Assembly (NCBI RefSeq): GCF_032854445.1
Contig: NC_088298.1
Span: 9,661,504 to 9,721,503 of the forward strand
Reading direction: 5' to 3'
Length of the DNA: 60,000 bases
Origin: Liolophura sinensis
Lineage: Eukaryota; Mollusca; Polyplacophora; Chitonida; Chitonidae
Of the stretch, positions 33,906 to 47,900 are shown piece by piece (positions within the stretch are counted from its first letter, which is position 1; every line of letters starts with the position of its first letter). The translations under genes were made by a program, and so were the position numbers. The notes beneath the pieces are model-generated. The model saw nothing but the letters and a program-made list of their open reading frames with translations, ran no database searches and was not told the origin of the DNA.

Positions 33906-34056
33906 TTATTTATTTATTTATTCATTTGCTTGATGTTTTACGCCGTAGAGGAAGCCACCATGAGATGGAAGTGAACTCACAGTGATCGCACTGCGGAGGG
34001 TCTCCCGGGTGATTGTGTTGTACCAGCACGCTAACCACTGGGCCGCCGAAGGCCCT
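33906..34056 (-). mobile_element. SINE family A with internal deletion
   Basis: TTTATTTATTTATTCATTTG and TGATGTTTTACGCCGTA are joined directly to GAGGAAGCCACCATGAGATG, removing about 110 bp of tail and core. The tRNA head (CACGCTAACCACTGGGCCGC) remains. It lies next to another family A copy in the same orientation and downstream of the P4HA-like gene. Confidence 0.75.
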
Positions 34057-34239
34057 TTCTTATTAAGATTTAATACCGCTTCCAAGAATGTTTCAGTAAG
34101 ACGAGACCGGAAATGACCCAGGGAAATCATTGAAACCGAATCGGAATCTGTGCTGGTTTCCTCTATCATTTGCGGTCATGTGCACTTGTGCACGTGACAT
34201 GGTATGCATGATATAAGCGCTGAAGAACTACTTTCGATA

Positions 34240-34380
34240 CTACATTTTGTTGGTATACAGTTTTATTTGGAAATGGTGATAGAGGGAGGATTTTCTGTAA
34301 TACATACACCACTGTGATCCGTATAAAGTCGGGCATACGCCAGCGTAGTCTTTCGTGGCGTAGAAGAATACCGCCGCTCC
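34240..34380 (-). CDS. P4HA-like exon 12 (stop codon)
   Basis: Acceptor GTCCCCGCAG|GGAG; reads GAAVFFYATKDYAGVCPTLY then GSQWCMYYRKS, aligning with GxAVFWYNL ... RHAACPVLVGxKW. The His is Ala481 and the Lys is Gln491; about eight residues before are also deleted. Stop TAG at 34242-34240. No polyadenylation hexamer was found downstream; an AATAAA lies within the coding part near 34262. Confidence 0.85.
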   Translation of the reverse strand, partial: GAAVFFYATKDYAGVCPTLYGSQWCMYYRKSSLYHHFQIKLYTNKM

Positions 34381-37300
34381 CTGCGGGGACGAAATGATCA
34401 GAGTAAGGGGAGGGTTGCCATCATTTGAAATATAAAGTTGCCATAATGCATTTTAAATGCAAAGTTGCCGTCATTTTAAATACAAAGTTGTTATGATTTT
34501 AAATACAAAGTTGAAATCATTTTAAAAATAAAAAAGTTGCCATCCTTTTAAATACAAAGCTGTCAGCATTTTAAATAATATGTTGCCATCATTATAATAC
34601 AAAGTTACCATAATTTTAAATAAAAAGTTGTCAGCATTTTAAATACAAGTTTGCCATCACTTAAATACAAAGTTGCCATCATTTTAAATACAAAGTTGCC
34701 AACATTTTAAATACAAAGTTACCTTCATTTTATATAAAAAGCTGTAAGCATTTCAAATACAAATTTGCCATAATTTTGAATACAAAGTTGCCATCATTAT
34801 AAATATAAAGTTACCATCATTTTCAATAAAAAGTTGTCAGCATTGTAAATACAAGGTTGCCATCATTTTAAATACAATGTCACGCTTACTCTTAGTCTCG
34901 TTAGAATGGATTAGAATGAAGGTTACAGTTATTGTAAGCGTATTTTGACCATATTGCGTTGTGATAAGATCAATTAACAATACCCTGCTTCGTCAACATG
35001 AATCCATAAAATAATACAGAGTGTTCATTAACACGTCATTTTCTTCAATTATTATATTCACAACGAACATTCTTGGCTAATGCTATATATTTTATAGGGC
35101 TAATTATCGTAGTAGCGTTTCGTATTCTTTCTTTAATACGGTCATCCTTTTGTGCATATAAATCATGTAAGTGTTTGTGGGGTTTTTTTTTGTTGTTTTT
35201 TTTTCTTCTTTTTTTTACCTTTTGTGGTTTAATCGCTGTCTTTGACCTTGGTAGCACGATCTCCCCACCAGCCTTCACATTGGTCAACTGCAAAGCATAA
35301 ACTCAACAAATTAGGTAACATTTTGCGCTGAATATTCAAACTTGGAATGCTCCCTTTTTTCACCAGATAAATAAAGGCTCTAACAAAAATCCCACACATC
35401 GGCTGTCTCACACTACGGTGGGCCTACATGTCAGATTTCTCACAAAATTGAAAAAGTTTTCACCCAGGTAAAAAATCTTTCCATCAAGGTGAAGGCGTTT
35501 CATCCAGGTGATTTATAACTCTTTAAGAACCCTGGTGAGAACTGTTTCCACAAAGGTGATAAACGTACACGAATGACGTGACGTTACATATAACAGACAT
35601 ACCTACAGATCTACTGACGGTCAGGCAGAGTAAGATACATGCAGACAGACCTACTGCCGGACGGAGAGACAGACATACAGACAAATCAACTGACGGACTG
35701 ACAGGGAGAAAGGCATACAGACAGATTTACTGCCGGACAGAGAGAGATATATATACAAATAGACCTACTGTCGGTCGGACGGAGAGATAAACATACAGAC
35801 AAATCTACGGACGGACGGACGGACGGACGGAGAGATAGACTACTGAGGGTCGGACAAAGACAGATATATACAGACACACCTACTGCCTCACCGACAGAGA
35901 AATAGACATACAAACAGATCTACTGCCGGGCGGATGGAGAGATAGCCATACAAACAGATCTACTGCCAGATGGACATGGAGGCTGACACAGAGACAAACC
36001 TATTCCCGGACGGACGGAGAGATTGACATGCAGACAGATCTACTGACGGTCGGGCAGAGACAGATATATACAGACAGACATGCTGCCGGACGGACGGAGA
36101 GACAGACATACAAACAAACTTACTGACAGACAGACTTACTGACGGAAAAGGAAACAGACATACAGACAGATCTATTACCTGACGGACACAGAGAAAGACA
36201 TACAGACAGATCTACTGACGGTCGAACGGAGAGACAGACATACAGACAGATCTATTGACGGGCATCCCCGAATAATGGATAGACATATTCTGACGACAAT
36301 GTAAAAGAATTCGGTTTGTGACAAACCAGACACAAACAAGTAAAAAGATAAAACTTTTCTTACGAAGAGAACGAAATTCCCGACTTCTCCTCCTTGGCTG
36401 TAAGTGGCTAATGGCTGAAAAGAAATAAGAGACGATCTGTCACACGTAGGTTGGACGATCTGGACACCTGGAACAGCCAAGTGGGTTCTCCCCATTCTTT
36501 CAGTCATCGGTTTCACGTACACGTCTTAAACCTAACTTAGTTAGGACTTGGTGAGTGGCTTAACTTCTGAACTGATTGCTGTGTTCAATTTGTAACATTT
36601 TTGTCTCAGTCCAAAGAGTTGTTAAAAACTGTTAACCCAAAGATGAACATTACATGTAGTGATTGCGGTCAAACTTCCCATTTAAATCTTTTTTCTGAAA
36701 CCGTTCCGCACGAATAGGATTTATATATTTGTTTGATTGGTGTTGCGCAGCATACTTAAAAGCTATTGTACTTATACGACAGCGTCCAGCGTTATGGCCA
36801 AAGGAAATCACGGATAGCATCACACTATAAAACTTAGGGCTAACCTTAAACCATACATGAAAACATACTCTAAAATGAGCATTATGGCTTTAAAGCCAAT
36901 AAAAAAAAGACAGTTACACCAAACAAAAAGAAAAAAATTCATTTTTGATGGATATTATATATCCCTAATAAACTATCTATTTGAGGCATATTTTCCGGAA
37001 ATTTTTGGAATCTCAACGAGAGCGGTTAGCTCCCCAACGTGGACACTTGTTTCCCACAAAGTTGTTTTGACAGATCTTGTAGCTGACGTCACCACTGCAG
37101 GTTATTTCATTTTCAGACTGATCGTTGGGGCCTTTGGAAAACTCTCATTTAAATCCATTTTAACGCCCCACACAAGAAGGCTGGGGAGCCCTTCTCTGTA
37201 CTTTTACATGCTAAGCCACATCCTCAATTGCATCGTCAGAAAGAAAACACGTTTCACGTAACCTATAAGACAGCTACTAGCTCCCGGGCCAGATTTATGT

Positions 37301-40300
37301 TTAGTGGCATTTGGCCGTGTGTATGCATGAGTTTAGCGATGGTTTTATCACAGGGTTTGGTCGAATGATGACACATCACATGTAAATGGTCACTATACAC
37401 TAAACATTGGAGTAGTTTAAATGATTATCAAAGCCGTCCCTTTGAGTTTATTTATTTATTTGACTGGTGTTTCACGCCGTACTCAAGAATATTTCAGCTA
37501 TACAACGGTAGCCAGCATTATGGTGGGAGGAAACAGGACAGAGCCCGGAGGAAACTCACGACCATCCGCAGGTTGCTGCTTTGGAAGGAGGAGGTGAATT
37601 ATGTTTTAGTCCTCCCAAAGGAATACAAACAAATTAATTCGCCACAACGCAGATTTGAACAAGATTTCATTTTTTTAGTGTGATCCCGGCTGGAAATATC
37701 CGAAGAAATGCGTTGAGAGTTTAAATCTTACCTGTCTAGGGCGCTCCATTGTTGCTGCCATGGCAAAGTTACGAACCTGTGTGATAAACAATACGCGAAA
37801 CAAAAAAGTGAATTCCTGCCCTGTATTTGCAATTTACTATTTGCTAAGTTCAACTAACTAACTTACTTGGTTGAAATCCAAAGAAGTTTTAGCTGCCACT
37901 GAGAGACAATTATTCTACTATTCTGAGTGTACTATTCTGTTGTTTGATCGGGCTATCAGTCAGTCGGTCAAATTTCTGACATCCTATATTTCAACACAGG
38001 CATCCTATCTTTTAACACGGCCATTCAATTAATGAAGGAGCTGTGCGCAAGGCGACACGAAATCTTACACGGAAGAAATCGGAGCAAGAGCGAATTTGCG
38101 CTTCTTCATCTTTTTGAAAGTCTATAGGTCGAGGAAAACCACTGTAAAACTAAAGTTTCATAACCCAGTTTCCTCTTGACTTGAAGACACAGCCGACAAA
38201 GCAACTGGCTACTACGAAACATTCTACACCTTTTAACCAACCTTACGGATATGTCAACCTATCTCTGTTTTTTAACTGATCACATTTGCTATCATGTTAT
38301 CATGTCAATGAAAGTCCTTACCTCAAAATTACTCTGGTGCATCGGTGAGTACAGAAGTCCCTCGAGTTCGTTATATCTGTTTTCGACCTTCTTCAGCCAA
38401 CCCCACGAGGTGCGATCATGTACTGTAACACTGTCAGGCAAGAGCAAATATTTATTTATTCAGTTGATTGCTGCTAAACGCCATACTCAAGAATATTTTG
38501 CTAATACAAAGGCTATCAGATATACACATCAGATTAGTGAACGTTTATTGTTCTTCGACGAACGTTAGACTGGTCAAACGGTCACACAAGTATCGTTGAC
38601 CACTCATTGTCAACAAGAGCTCACAAGCCGTGAGAGCGACGGTGTTCACAAAGTAGATGTATGTAACGTGTGATAACAAGCTGCGATGCACGCATGCGTA
38701 TTTCACACACCACAATCAAAACAAGACGAACATTACCTGAAAGAACAACAATAACAAATGAGATCTGTTTGTAAATGTTCACAAAAACGATGACTATTCT
38801 TTATGCATTTGGCATCTAACAGGACCAAATACGAAAGAAAATAGGGGCCTCTGTGGCTCACTTGGTTAGCGCGCTAGCGCTGCGTAATGACCCAAGAGCC
38901 TCTCACCAATGCAGTCACTCTGAGTTCAAGTCCATCTAATGCTGGCTTCCTCTCCGACCGTAAGTGGGAAGGTCTGCCAGAAACCTGCGGATGGTCGTGG
39001 ATTTCCCCCGGGCTCTGCCCGGTTTCTTCCCACAATAATGCTGGCCGCCGTTGTATAAGTGAAATATTCTTGAGTGAGGCGTAAAACACCAATCAAATAA
39101 ATAAATAAATAACGAAAGAAAATAGGGACCTAGGGAACTATACCATAGCAAGCACATACAAATATTGCCTGTCATTCAGACAAATTCAAATTTAAAAAAA
39201 TATGTCCAATTCAGGGACAAAACTATGTCTTACCTCGGGAAAGAATGTCGGAATTTATCTTCTAGCGCCGTTTTTGTCATCTGAAACCCAAAATATGTAT
39301 CAGTATATGAATACAACACTTGAAATGTCAGTCCCAAACATCTTATTTCTCTGTAAGGAATGATTAGTGTGCATGTAGTCATAAGCTGTGAAGCATACGC
39401 ATTTCAAAAGTTAACCCAGCGATCAAGAGCTAGACGTATAATATTCCCAACAACAACAAGCATAACAACATCACCGTTAACAACAACAACACACATAACT
39501 TCTCGTCGCCACCACAAGCTCCTGTTTCGTTTTTTTTATTCATTAGTTTTTGGGACTTGAGTTTCCCTGACCGGCATTTCTATCAGAATCGGAATATCCC
39601 ACGAAAAGTTTGCAGTTTTAGCTGTTCTTTCATTTAGTTTTTCTTGGCAACGCATCATTTAATGGCGTTCCATTCCTACGCACCTGTCTGTAACCCATGT
39701 GTTTGATTGCTTCTACTGTGTCCCAGTCCGCAACATCATGTAGTACCAATACTAACGGATCAGGGTTCATGACTTCGGCTTTGACGCGAATGAATTTTTT
39801 CCACGTTGGTTGATAGTGACATGTCAAACGGGACAAAGTTCGGTTGCTCTGAAAGGAAAAGTTAATGCGTTAATGATTGACAAAAAAGGAAATACGTATT
39901 CGGATTTGTTCAGTCATTTGGTGGAAGATGTCCTTTTCAAAGAGAAGAGAAATCGAATTGAGTGAAAGAACTGAACGCGTTAAAGCTCTGCTCTCAGAGC
40001 GTTTTCCACAGAGAGATATGCTATGGTTACAGAATAGCACAGAATCTTTTTCCACAGGCGGGATGATGATTTAGCACATAAGAAGTTGAGGTTAAACTGA
40101 GCCGTGAGTTCGAATCTCCGTCGAGCTATTAATTCTTTCATTTTTATCAAAACGCCATCAAAATACTAAAGCTCTGCTCTTAGAGCGTTTTCCACAGAGA
40201 GATATGCTATGGTTACAGAATAGCACAGAATCGTTTTCCACAGGCGGGATGATGATTTAGCACATAAGAAGTTGGGGTTAAACTGAGCCGTGAGTTCGAA

Positions 40301-43300
40301 TCTCCGTCGAGCTGTTAATTCTTTCATTGTTATCAAAACGCCATCAAAATACGCACGGCAACATCTAGTAATATCATGCGTGATGATAAATGGTTGCATG
40401 TGTAATGATAAATGGTTCCATAGAACTGTCGTAGTTACACTCAAGATGACCGCCGTCGTTTAAGCAAGAAAGAAAACCAATGTGGATTACTCGAAAACAT
40501 GAAGACTGGCTTAAAGTAAAAGAAAACTAAAATATGAAGTAAGGTTCATCATACAGACAACTGAAAACTATGTGTAAAAATACTTTCATTTAATTTTTCA
40601 GATTTTTTGAAGAGTGTTAAAAGGCATGGTGGGCTATATGAGCGGTACTGACGGTGTCTAGGAGCTCTGACATCACATCACGTTTTTTAACTGATGTTCA
40701 CCAGAAGGAAGGAATTTTTGGGAATCTTTTATCAATAATCCTTTACTCATGGGTAAAAAGAGTCATTCCAACATCCAATACCGTGATCAGAATTGAAAAA
40801 AACTTCCAGTGACGTCAGAGTTCCTAAACTCTGATAGCATGGTCCATAAAGCCCACCTCAGGGTTCAAATGGTTGAATGCCTTTAATTCTCATCACAAAA
40901 ATCCAAAAACATAAATGAAAGCATATTTATGTATAGTTTTAAGTGGTCTATTTAGTGATAGCTACTTCGACTTTTTGAGGTCTTTTCCTTTAAGCTGAAA
41001 ATAATGTCATTACTTTTTTGTTTTTATCTATAATTGTCAAAAGGAATTCAGTATGTTCGTATCATATGAGGCTTTTCCACTCTTAACACAGCTTTTACTG
41101 TTTGGATAGTTTTTAATACTCACGAGTAAGAGATTACCGTACTTAAAATTACATAAAGTTATGAGGAAAATTATTTTGTACGGTGGGTATTTGGGACCAC
41201 TTTTGGGATATACAGTCTTTGTGTAATAATGTTATAAATGAGGATCTAACACATGCTTAACAAATATATGTGCACTACAATTTCGTCTCTTCATGTTACA
41301 AATGTGTTCAACCTGGGTTTTGATCATATTTATATTTTTAATATATTCATAAATATTATCATAATTCAGATTAAATGCATATGTTTGGATATAAACAACA
41401 AATTTACGTGTAAATAAATTTATTTGACATGCATCACATCCTTGTTTAGAACATTATTGTTCAACGACAATAAATACCAAAAGGTGGTCCCAAGTAGGCA
41501 CCATATAGAAATATTTTCACACAGCCTTTTCTCCTAATAATATATTTGCAAATAAGTTTTTCCTCTTTCGTCTGATTTTGGCAACATTTTTATCTTTTCT
41601 TCACCGTTAAAAATAAAGGTGAGGAAAAAGGTCTCAGGGAATGTTGCAGTATGGTTTTTTAAGTCCACATGACGATACGAACATTTGATTCTTTAATTAC
41701 GTGAAAAAAATTCTAAAATCAGTTAAGTAAAAATATTTTACAATGGCCTTTTTCTTGATGCTCGCTTCATTTCTCTGGGATCTATTCCTTTAAACCCCAA
41801 TCAAACAAATGAATAAACTCAAGCTGTATTTATCCGTGGAATGGTTTTGATCTGTTTGCATACGTTGCTGTGAACTTACCTTTAACGTTTCTCCTCGACA
41901 GAGCCTCTCGTAAACCTTCATCTCCTTGTCTTTAGGAAGTGACCTTCTTGGGGGGTCGTTAATATCACCGTAATACTTGATGCGTTCTTGGTAATAAGCC
42001 TTCGTTTGCTTGAGCCGGTTGTTTCCGGGTTCTGAATGATCAGTGATAATTACAGCTAATTACAGGTAATTACAGGTAAGTGCATGATGCATTGCTCAAG
42101 GTGGATAAGTGCATCATGATGTTAAAGTTAAACGTTAATAGGTAAATAGTAAGTACGTTTCATGTTTTCAAGTAACTGCAATATAAGGCCTGTAATATTG
42201 CTATAAAATAACAATATATAAATATAATATTAATAATAAAAATAAAAAATGCATATTTACTTGTGAATAAATTTGCCAATTAACTTAGTTGTTAAACAAT
42301 TTTATTGTTCAACTAACACTAGTATATTAATTCTGAAAATATTTGGCGTCTTCATGATCTGCACGCCGGCTAAAGTAGCTATATCTTCCCTTTCATTCTT
42401 TTCATAAATATAGTTTCTCATACTCGGCGATATTTTCGTTACAGTCAGAAACTTGAGAAAAGGAAATGTTGCTAATTTTCTGAAAAATTTCTACTGATCA
42501 TGTCACTTGACTGTTGAAATCGTTTTACCGTTAAAGACTAAGCACAGAGCTTAATTATTTACACGCGCATGTGTTGTTAACGACTTTAAAATAGTTGACA
42601 AAAAGTCAGTTAATGTGTTCATACCCTTCTTGATGAGGTCATCCAGAATCGTAACTGCCTTGGACAATCGGCGAAGCTGTCAAATAAAGAAAAGACCGAT
42701 ATGAATTAAAAAAAATGTTATGAAAAATAAAAAACACGTTGGAATTAAAAAGCTCAGTTTTTTTATTCTACATCAGTTGTTTTTTGTTTTCTTTTTGTTT
42801 TGTTTTTTTTTTGTTTTGTTTTTTGGAAATTATAAAAACTTGGCCAAGTGCTCGTAACACTTTTTGTTAACGGGGCCAGTAGGTTTATCACACAGTTAAC
42901 GTCACAGGATATCAGAGACCGGTGTCATGCAGCGTACTTAGTGTTAAGTAGCCCTTACTAAAGTGTACTTTATATCTTTACAACATAAGTTGCCATGGTA
43001 GTATAGGACTTTAGCTAAGTCAGTTCCATGAAAAAAGCCCGGGAACTAAAAGACGGTGCAAAACTCCGCCCCAGTAAAAGGTAACATTCCCTTTATATAG
43101 TGACTAGAAAATCCTAAATCTAGATCCCAGTGTTCGCTGTACTCAAGATTATTTCACTTATACGACAGCCGGCAGCATTATGGTGGGAGGAAACCGGGCA
43201 GAACCTAGGGGAAAGCCACAACCATTCGCAGGTTGCTGGAACACCATCTCACATACGACTGGAGAAAAAGTCACCATGAGCTGGGTTTGAACTCACAGCG

Positions 43301-44935
43301 ACCGCCTTGGTGGGAGGCTCCTGCGCCATTGCTCCGTGCTGGCGTGCTAACCCCCTCAGCCACGGAGGCCCCTCAAATTCAATGCATTGGTCCCTTCAGT
43401 TATCCCAAAACTTCATCCTGTTATGCGCATGATGTGACAGACTAAATCATGAAGAGTAAAACCAGACCAGAAAAAAACAGTGTGATAATTGACAATCGAA
43501 CATACGGAACCGGTGAAATGCGGCCCATTGTTAGTTTACCTCAATTAGGTTTTATGCCAATTGATCATGTAAATGATAAAATGATAGCAATCTCACACTG
43601 TTTTAGAATTGCCCAGTATGCCATGTTTTCATCACATTTAACTTTTCCCGCAAAGCTGCAGACTGACAGACAAACAGACAAACAGACAGACACACACATC
43701 CACACACATAGCCATCCGGATTACACACACCTTATAGTATGAAGAGGCCATCATACTCAGCGTGTTGGTTTCGTTATAACTGGCCTCGGAGGCTCGATCT
43801 GCCGGAAGATGCTTGTAGATATCTGTCGCCTTCTGCAGCCACAAGATGGCGCTGTAGTAGTCCTCGACTTCGTACGCCGTTTTGCCGATGTCGAACACGT
43901 CGTCGGGTGTGACGGGCTCCAGTGGATCCTCCCCGCGTATTGACCCTCTGCTCATGTCATCCAGGTCAATACCGTGGTAATACTGCAGGAGCACCAGGCT
44001 TCTGGCCATTTCTTTTACGTCATTCTGGGTCGGGATGTTGTCAAGGACGTTCTTGAGACGAATTTCCAGAGCTAAAAGGATTGATTGAGGCTTTATGACT
44101 TGATGGATTGATTGATTTGTAAATTGATAGGTCGGTTGATTGGCTGATGGGTTGATTGATTTGTAAATTGATAGGTCGGTTGATTGGCTGGTGGGTTGAC
44201 TGATTTGTAAATTGATAGGTCGGTTGATTGGCTGATGGGTTGATTGATTGCTAAATTGATAGGTCGGTTGATTGGCTGGTGGTTGATTGATTGCTAAATT
44301 GATAGGTCGGTTGATTGGCTGGTGGGTTGATTGATTTGTAAATTGATAGGTTGGTTGATTGGCTGATGGGTTGATTGATTGCTAAATTGATAGGTCGGTT
44401 GATTGGCTGGTGGGTTGATTGATTTGTAAATTGATAGGTTGGTTGATTGGCTGATGGGTTGATTGATTGCTAAATTGATAGGTCGGTTGATTGGTTGATG
44501 GATTGATTGATTTGTAAATTGATAGGTCGGTTGATTGGCTGATGGGTTGATTGATTGCTAAATTGATAGGTCGATTGATTGGCTGATGGGTTGATTGATT
44601 GCTAAATTGATAGGTCGGTTGATTGGCTGATGGATTGATTGATTGCTAAATTGATAGGTCAGTTGATTGGCTGATGGGTGGGTTGATTGCTAAATTAATA
44701 GGTCGGTTGATTGGCTGATGGGTTAATTGATTGCTAAATTGATAGGTCGGTTGATTGGCTGATGGTTTGATTGATTGCTAAATTGATTGGTTGGTGGACT
44801 GACTAGTTGGTTGGTTGCTTTTATGGGTTTATTCATTGATAGATTGGTTGATTGCTTGAATTCCTGATCGGTTCACTGGCTGGCTGGTTGAGTGGTTAAA
44901 TGATTACTTGCATGATTCCTTGGCTGATCAATATG

Positions 44936-44981
<46 letters not shown>

Positions 44982-47900
44982 TGCTGGTCGATATAATGAC
45001 TGCTTGATTGGCTTATCGATATAATAAGTGTGATTGATTCATTGATTAATAAGTCAGAATTGCTTTACGTGATCCAAGTAGACTCACTTCTACGACAATG
45101 TCGTGACCTTCTTGGAAGTAGTCACTCTCCTTGATGGATTTCACGACATCTCCTCCACAGTTCATGTCTCTGACAGACTCACTAATACGACAATATCGTC
45201 ACTTACCTTCTTGGCAGTAGTCACTCTCCATGATGGATTTCACGACATCTCCCCATTGTTCGTTTAAGCGTTTCACCAAATGGTACACGTTGACTGGATG
45301 AGACAGATATGTCAAAGTCTTCCGGGCGATTTTCTTGTGAATGATTTTGGTATCTTCGACGGTACTGTGGATAAAAGTGACAACTCTTTCAATCAGTTTC
45401 TGTATCAGATTTCCATTTCACTGTTTACTGAAAACATGTCAAGGAAAGAATTAGTGGCAGGATATAAATTCCACTAAATTAATCTCTGTGGACATTTATT
45501 TCGTTTTGTTTTAATACCGTACTCAAGTATTGTTTCATTGACACCTTCTTGCAAGTAATATTATGAAGCTTTTGGGTTTTTTTGTTTTGTTTTGTTTTGT
45601 TTTGTTTTCAGAATTACAATACTTATGTATTACGTGAGGCTTGATCTCTTGAATTTTTGAAGCCCGAGTGCCTGGGACAAGTTACTGACGAACTCAACCA
45701 TTTGATGTGTAGACATGCACACTATACAAGCGAAAGCAAAGTGGTAAACGACTACAGGAGCTTCGGTAGTGGCTTTATGTCACCCTGGCCTCTCAAGTAA
45801 CGAGATCGAGTAAACTTACAAATTCCCTGTCCAAGGCCAGGTTTGAACCCGCGCGCCGTGTGCCCAAGATATTCAGTTAGTCTAAAACCGTGTCTAAAGC
45901 AAAAGCAAGTGATATGACGTCGGTTGAATTTATGAGTGGAGAAAAATAGAGTCACCGATGACAGTGTTAGTGTACAGATAACAATTATCATACTGCGTCT
46001 GCACGGTTCCCTTCCACCGCAATTCTGGCCCCCGTCGTATAAGTCAAATATTCTTGAGTTCAGTGTAAAACTCCAATCAAAGGAATAAGTAAATACATAC
46101 ACAAATGCTGTCTTAATACATGTCAATTGTTTCTGTGTTTTAGGGAGCTGGAAATGAACTTTTTTTCAAACGTTAAGTTGTGGTAGACTATATCGCCATC
46201 CTCATTTTTGACTTTCCTTTTTTCATGGCCATGTGGCCATACCCCAACCAAACGCGCAACTATAATTTTTTCTTACCAGCAAATAAAAAAAAGTCGAACT
46301 GTGTTGCTATAAATAGGCCAACTATCTATTATTTGCCACTCGGCTAAAGCTACTAAAAGTTAATTTATTTTTGTGCTTTCCAGCAAATAAGAATTTTGGG
46401 CACTTTAGCAATATATTAAAGTCAGACTGTTGATTCATTAATGGGCAGGGCAGTAGATTAAGGGTCAATCCTGGGCCGGGTCACACCGACGACTTTAAAA
46501 GATTAAGTTGTAACTTCCTCGCTTGGCGTTCAGTGCAACGACTGGTTGGCCCGTATCACTATTTGCTTCTCAGTGTAGCAGCACTAGAAACAAGAGCGGT
46601 GGAAGTCCGTCCTGCAGACAGTGCAAGGAGGCACATTACACGTACATGCACTCTAAGAACTCCTTCGTCGTCATATGACAGGACAATTGTTAAGTATGAT
46701 GTTAAACTCTAAGTACTCACTCACTCATTAATGGGCGTTGTATTTGAAACGTTGTGAAAAGTATTGATATCCATGCATGTACCGAGCTAACGGTGGGGTG
46801 GGGGGGGGGGATTTCTGCAGATCACACACAGGTGGAATTAGATGCCTGTTTACTGTACATCGCACATGTTACATATGAACAAGGTTGGGGTCTCATTTGG
46901 TCGATCGTCGTCACATGAATGAAAAATTGTTAAAGTACGACGCAAAACCTCAAACATACAAACATTTGGTCGATTTTTAACTTCTCTTATTTTACACAAC
47001 TTGGTATGATGTTACACAGACTCAGCATATGACTTATTTATTTGGTACGTTTTTTATGGGGGTTTTTTTGCATTTTTGTAGTCCCAGTATTTCTAAATGT
47101 TATATATTCATCTTGTACAGTTGTTTATTTATGTATAATTTACCAATTAATTAATTAATTTATTTCTTTACTTATTTATTTGGTATGTTTTTATGTTTTA
47201 CGCTGTGCATTATCTTACAAATATCTTAATAAATGAAATAAATGATTATGAACATTAGGAAAAAAATGGACGCTATAAAAATGAAGCTTGTAACATATGA
47301 TCAGCACCCAGCTACATCAGCATTATATATATATATATATATATAATGCTGATGTAGCTGGGTGCTGATGATATGTTACAAGCTTCATTTTTGCTCTAAA
47401 CCGTTAAGTTGCTGTCACTGTAGCTCTTTTGTGCAAATTGCGCAATGCACTTGAGATCCTATGAGATAGGCTCCATAACGTACATCACAGAATTCAAAAG
47501 TTACAGCTTAGCTATGAAAGAAGGAATGCGCATGTCTTTATGTAAGTATGTACACATACGTTCTTCACTTTTCTCAACAACTACTTATTCGAAATGAAAG
47601 CCACAAATCTTTCGCTAATACATGCATACTTTCCTTAGCTGTGCAGTGAACACTGCGAAATTGGTTCATACCATTTACAACGTCTGCATGGCAAATATGA
47701 AATATTTTCAACAGGCATTGCGTATGTTCATTAAATTCTATTCAAAACAGGTATTAAAAACCAGTCGAAACGTCTGGCGCCAACCTACGGATGGTCGTGT
47801 GTTTCGTCCCACAATAATGTAGGCCGCCATCTTGTAAGTGGAATATTCTTGAATATGGAATAACACTAGTCAAATAAGTTCATAAAGTTATCTAGAAATG

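Noticed and set aside
35045-35293. 82-codon - strand frame as a standalone small protein
   Set aside because: Only LTNVKAGGEIVLPRSKTAIK is meaningful and belongs to P4HA-like exon 11; the Lys-rich continuation is intron past the donor.
43449-43742. 97-codon + frame opposite P4HA-like exon 3
   Set aside because: Partly an interspersed repeat and partly the intron/exon 3 antisense strand; the - strand frame has clear P4HA homology.
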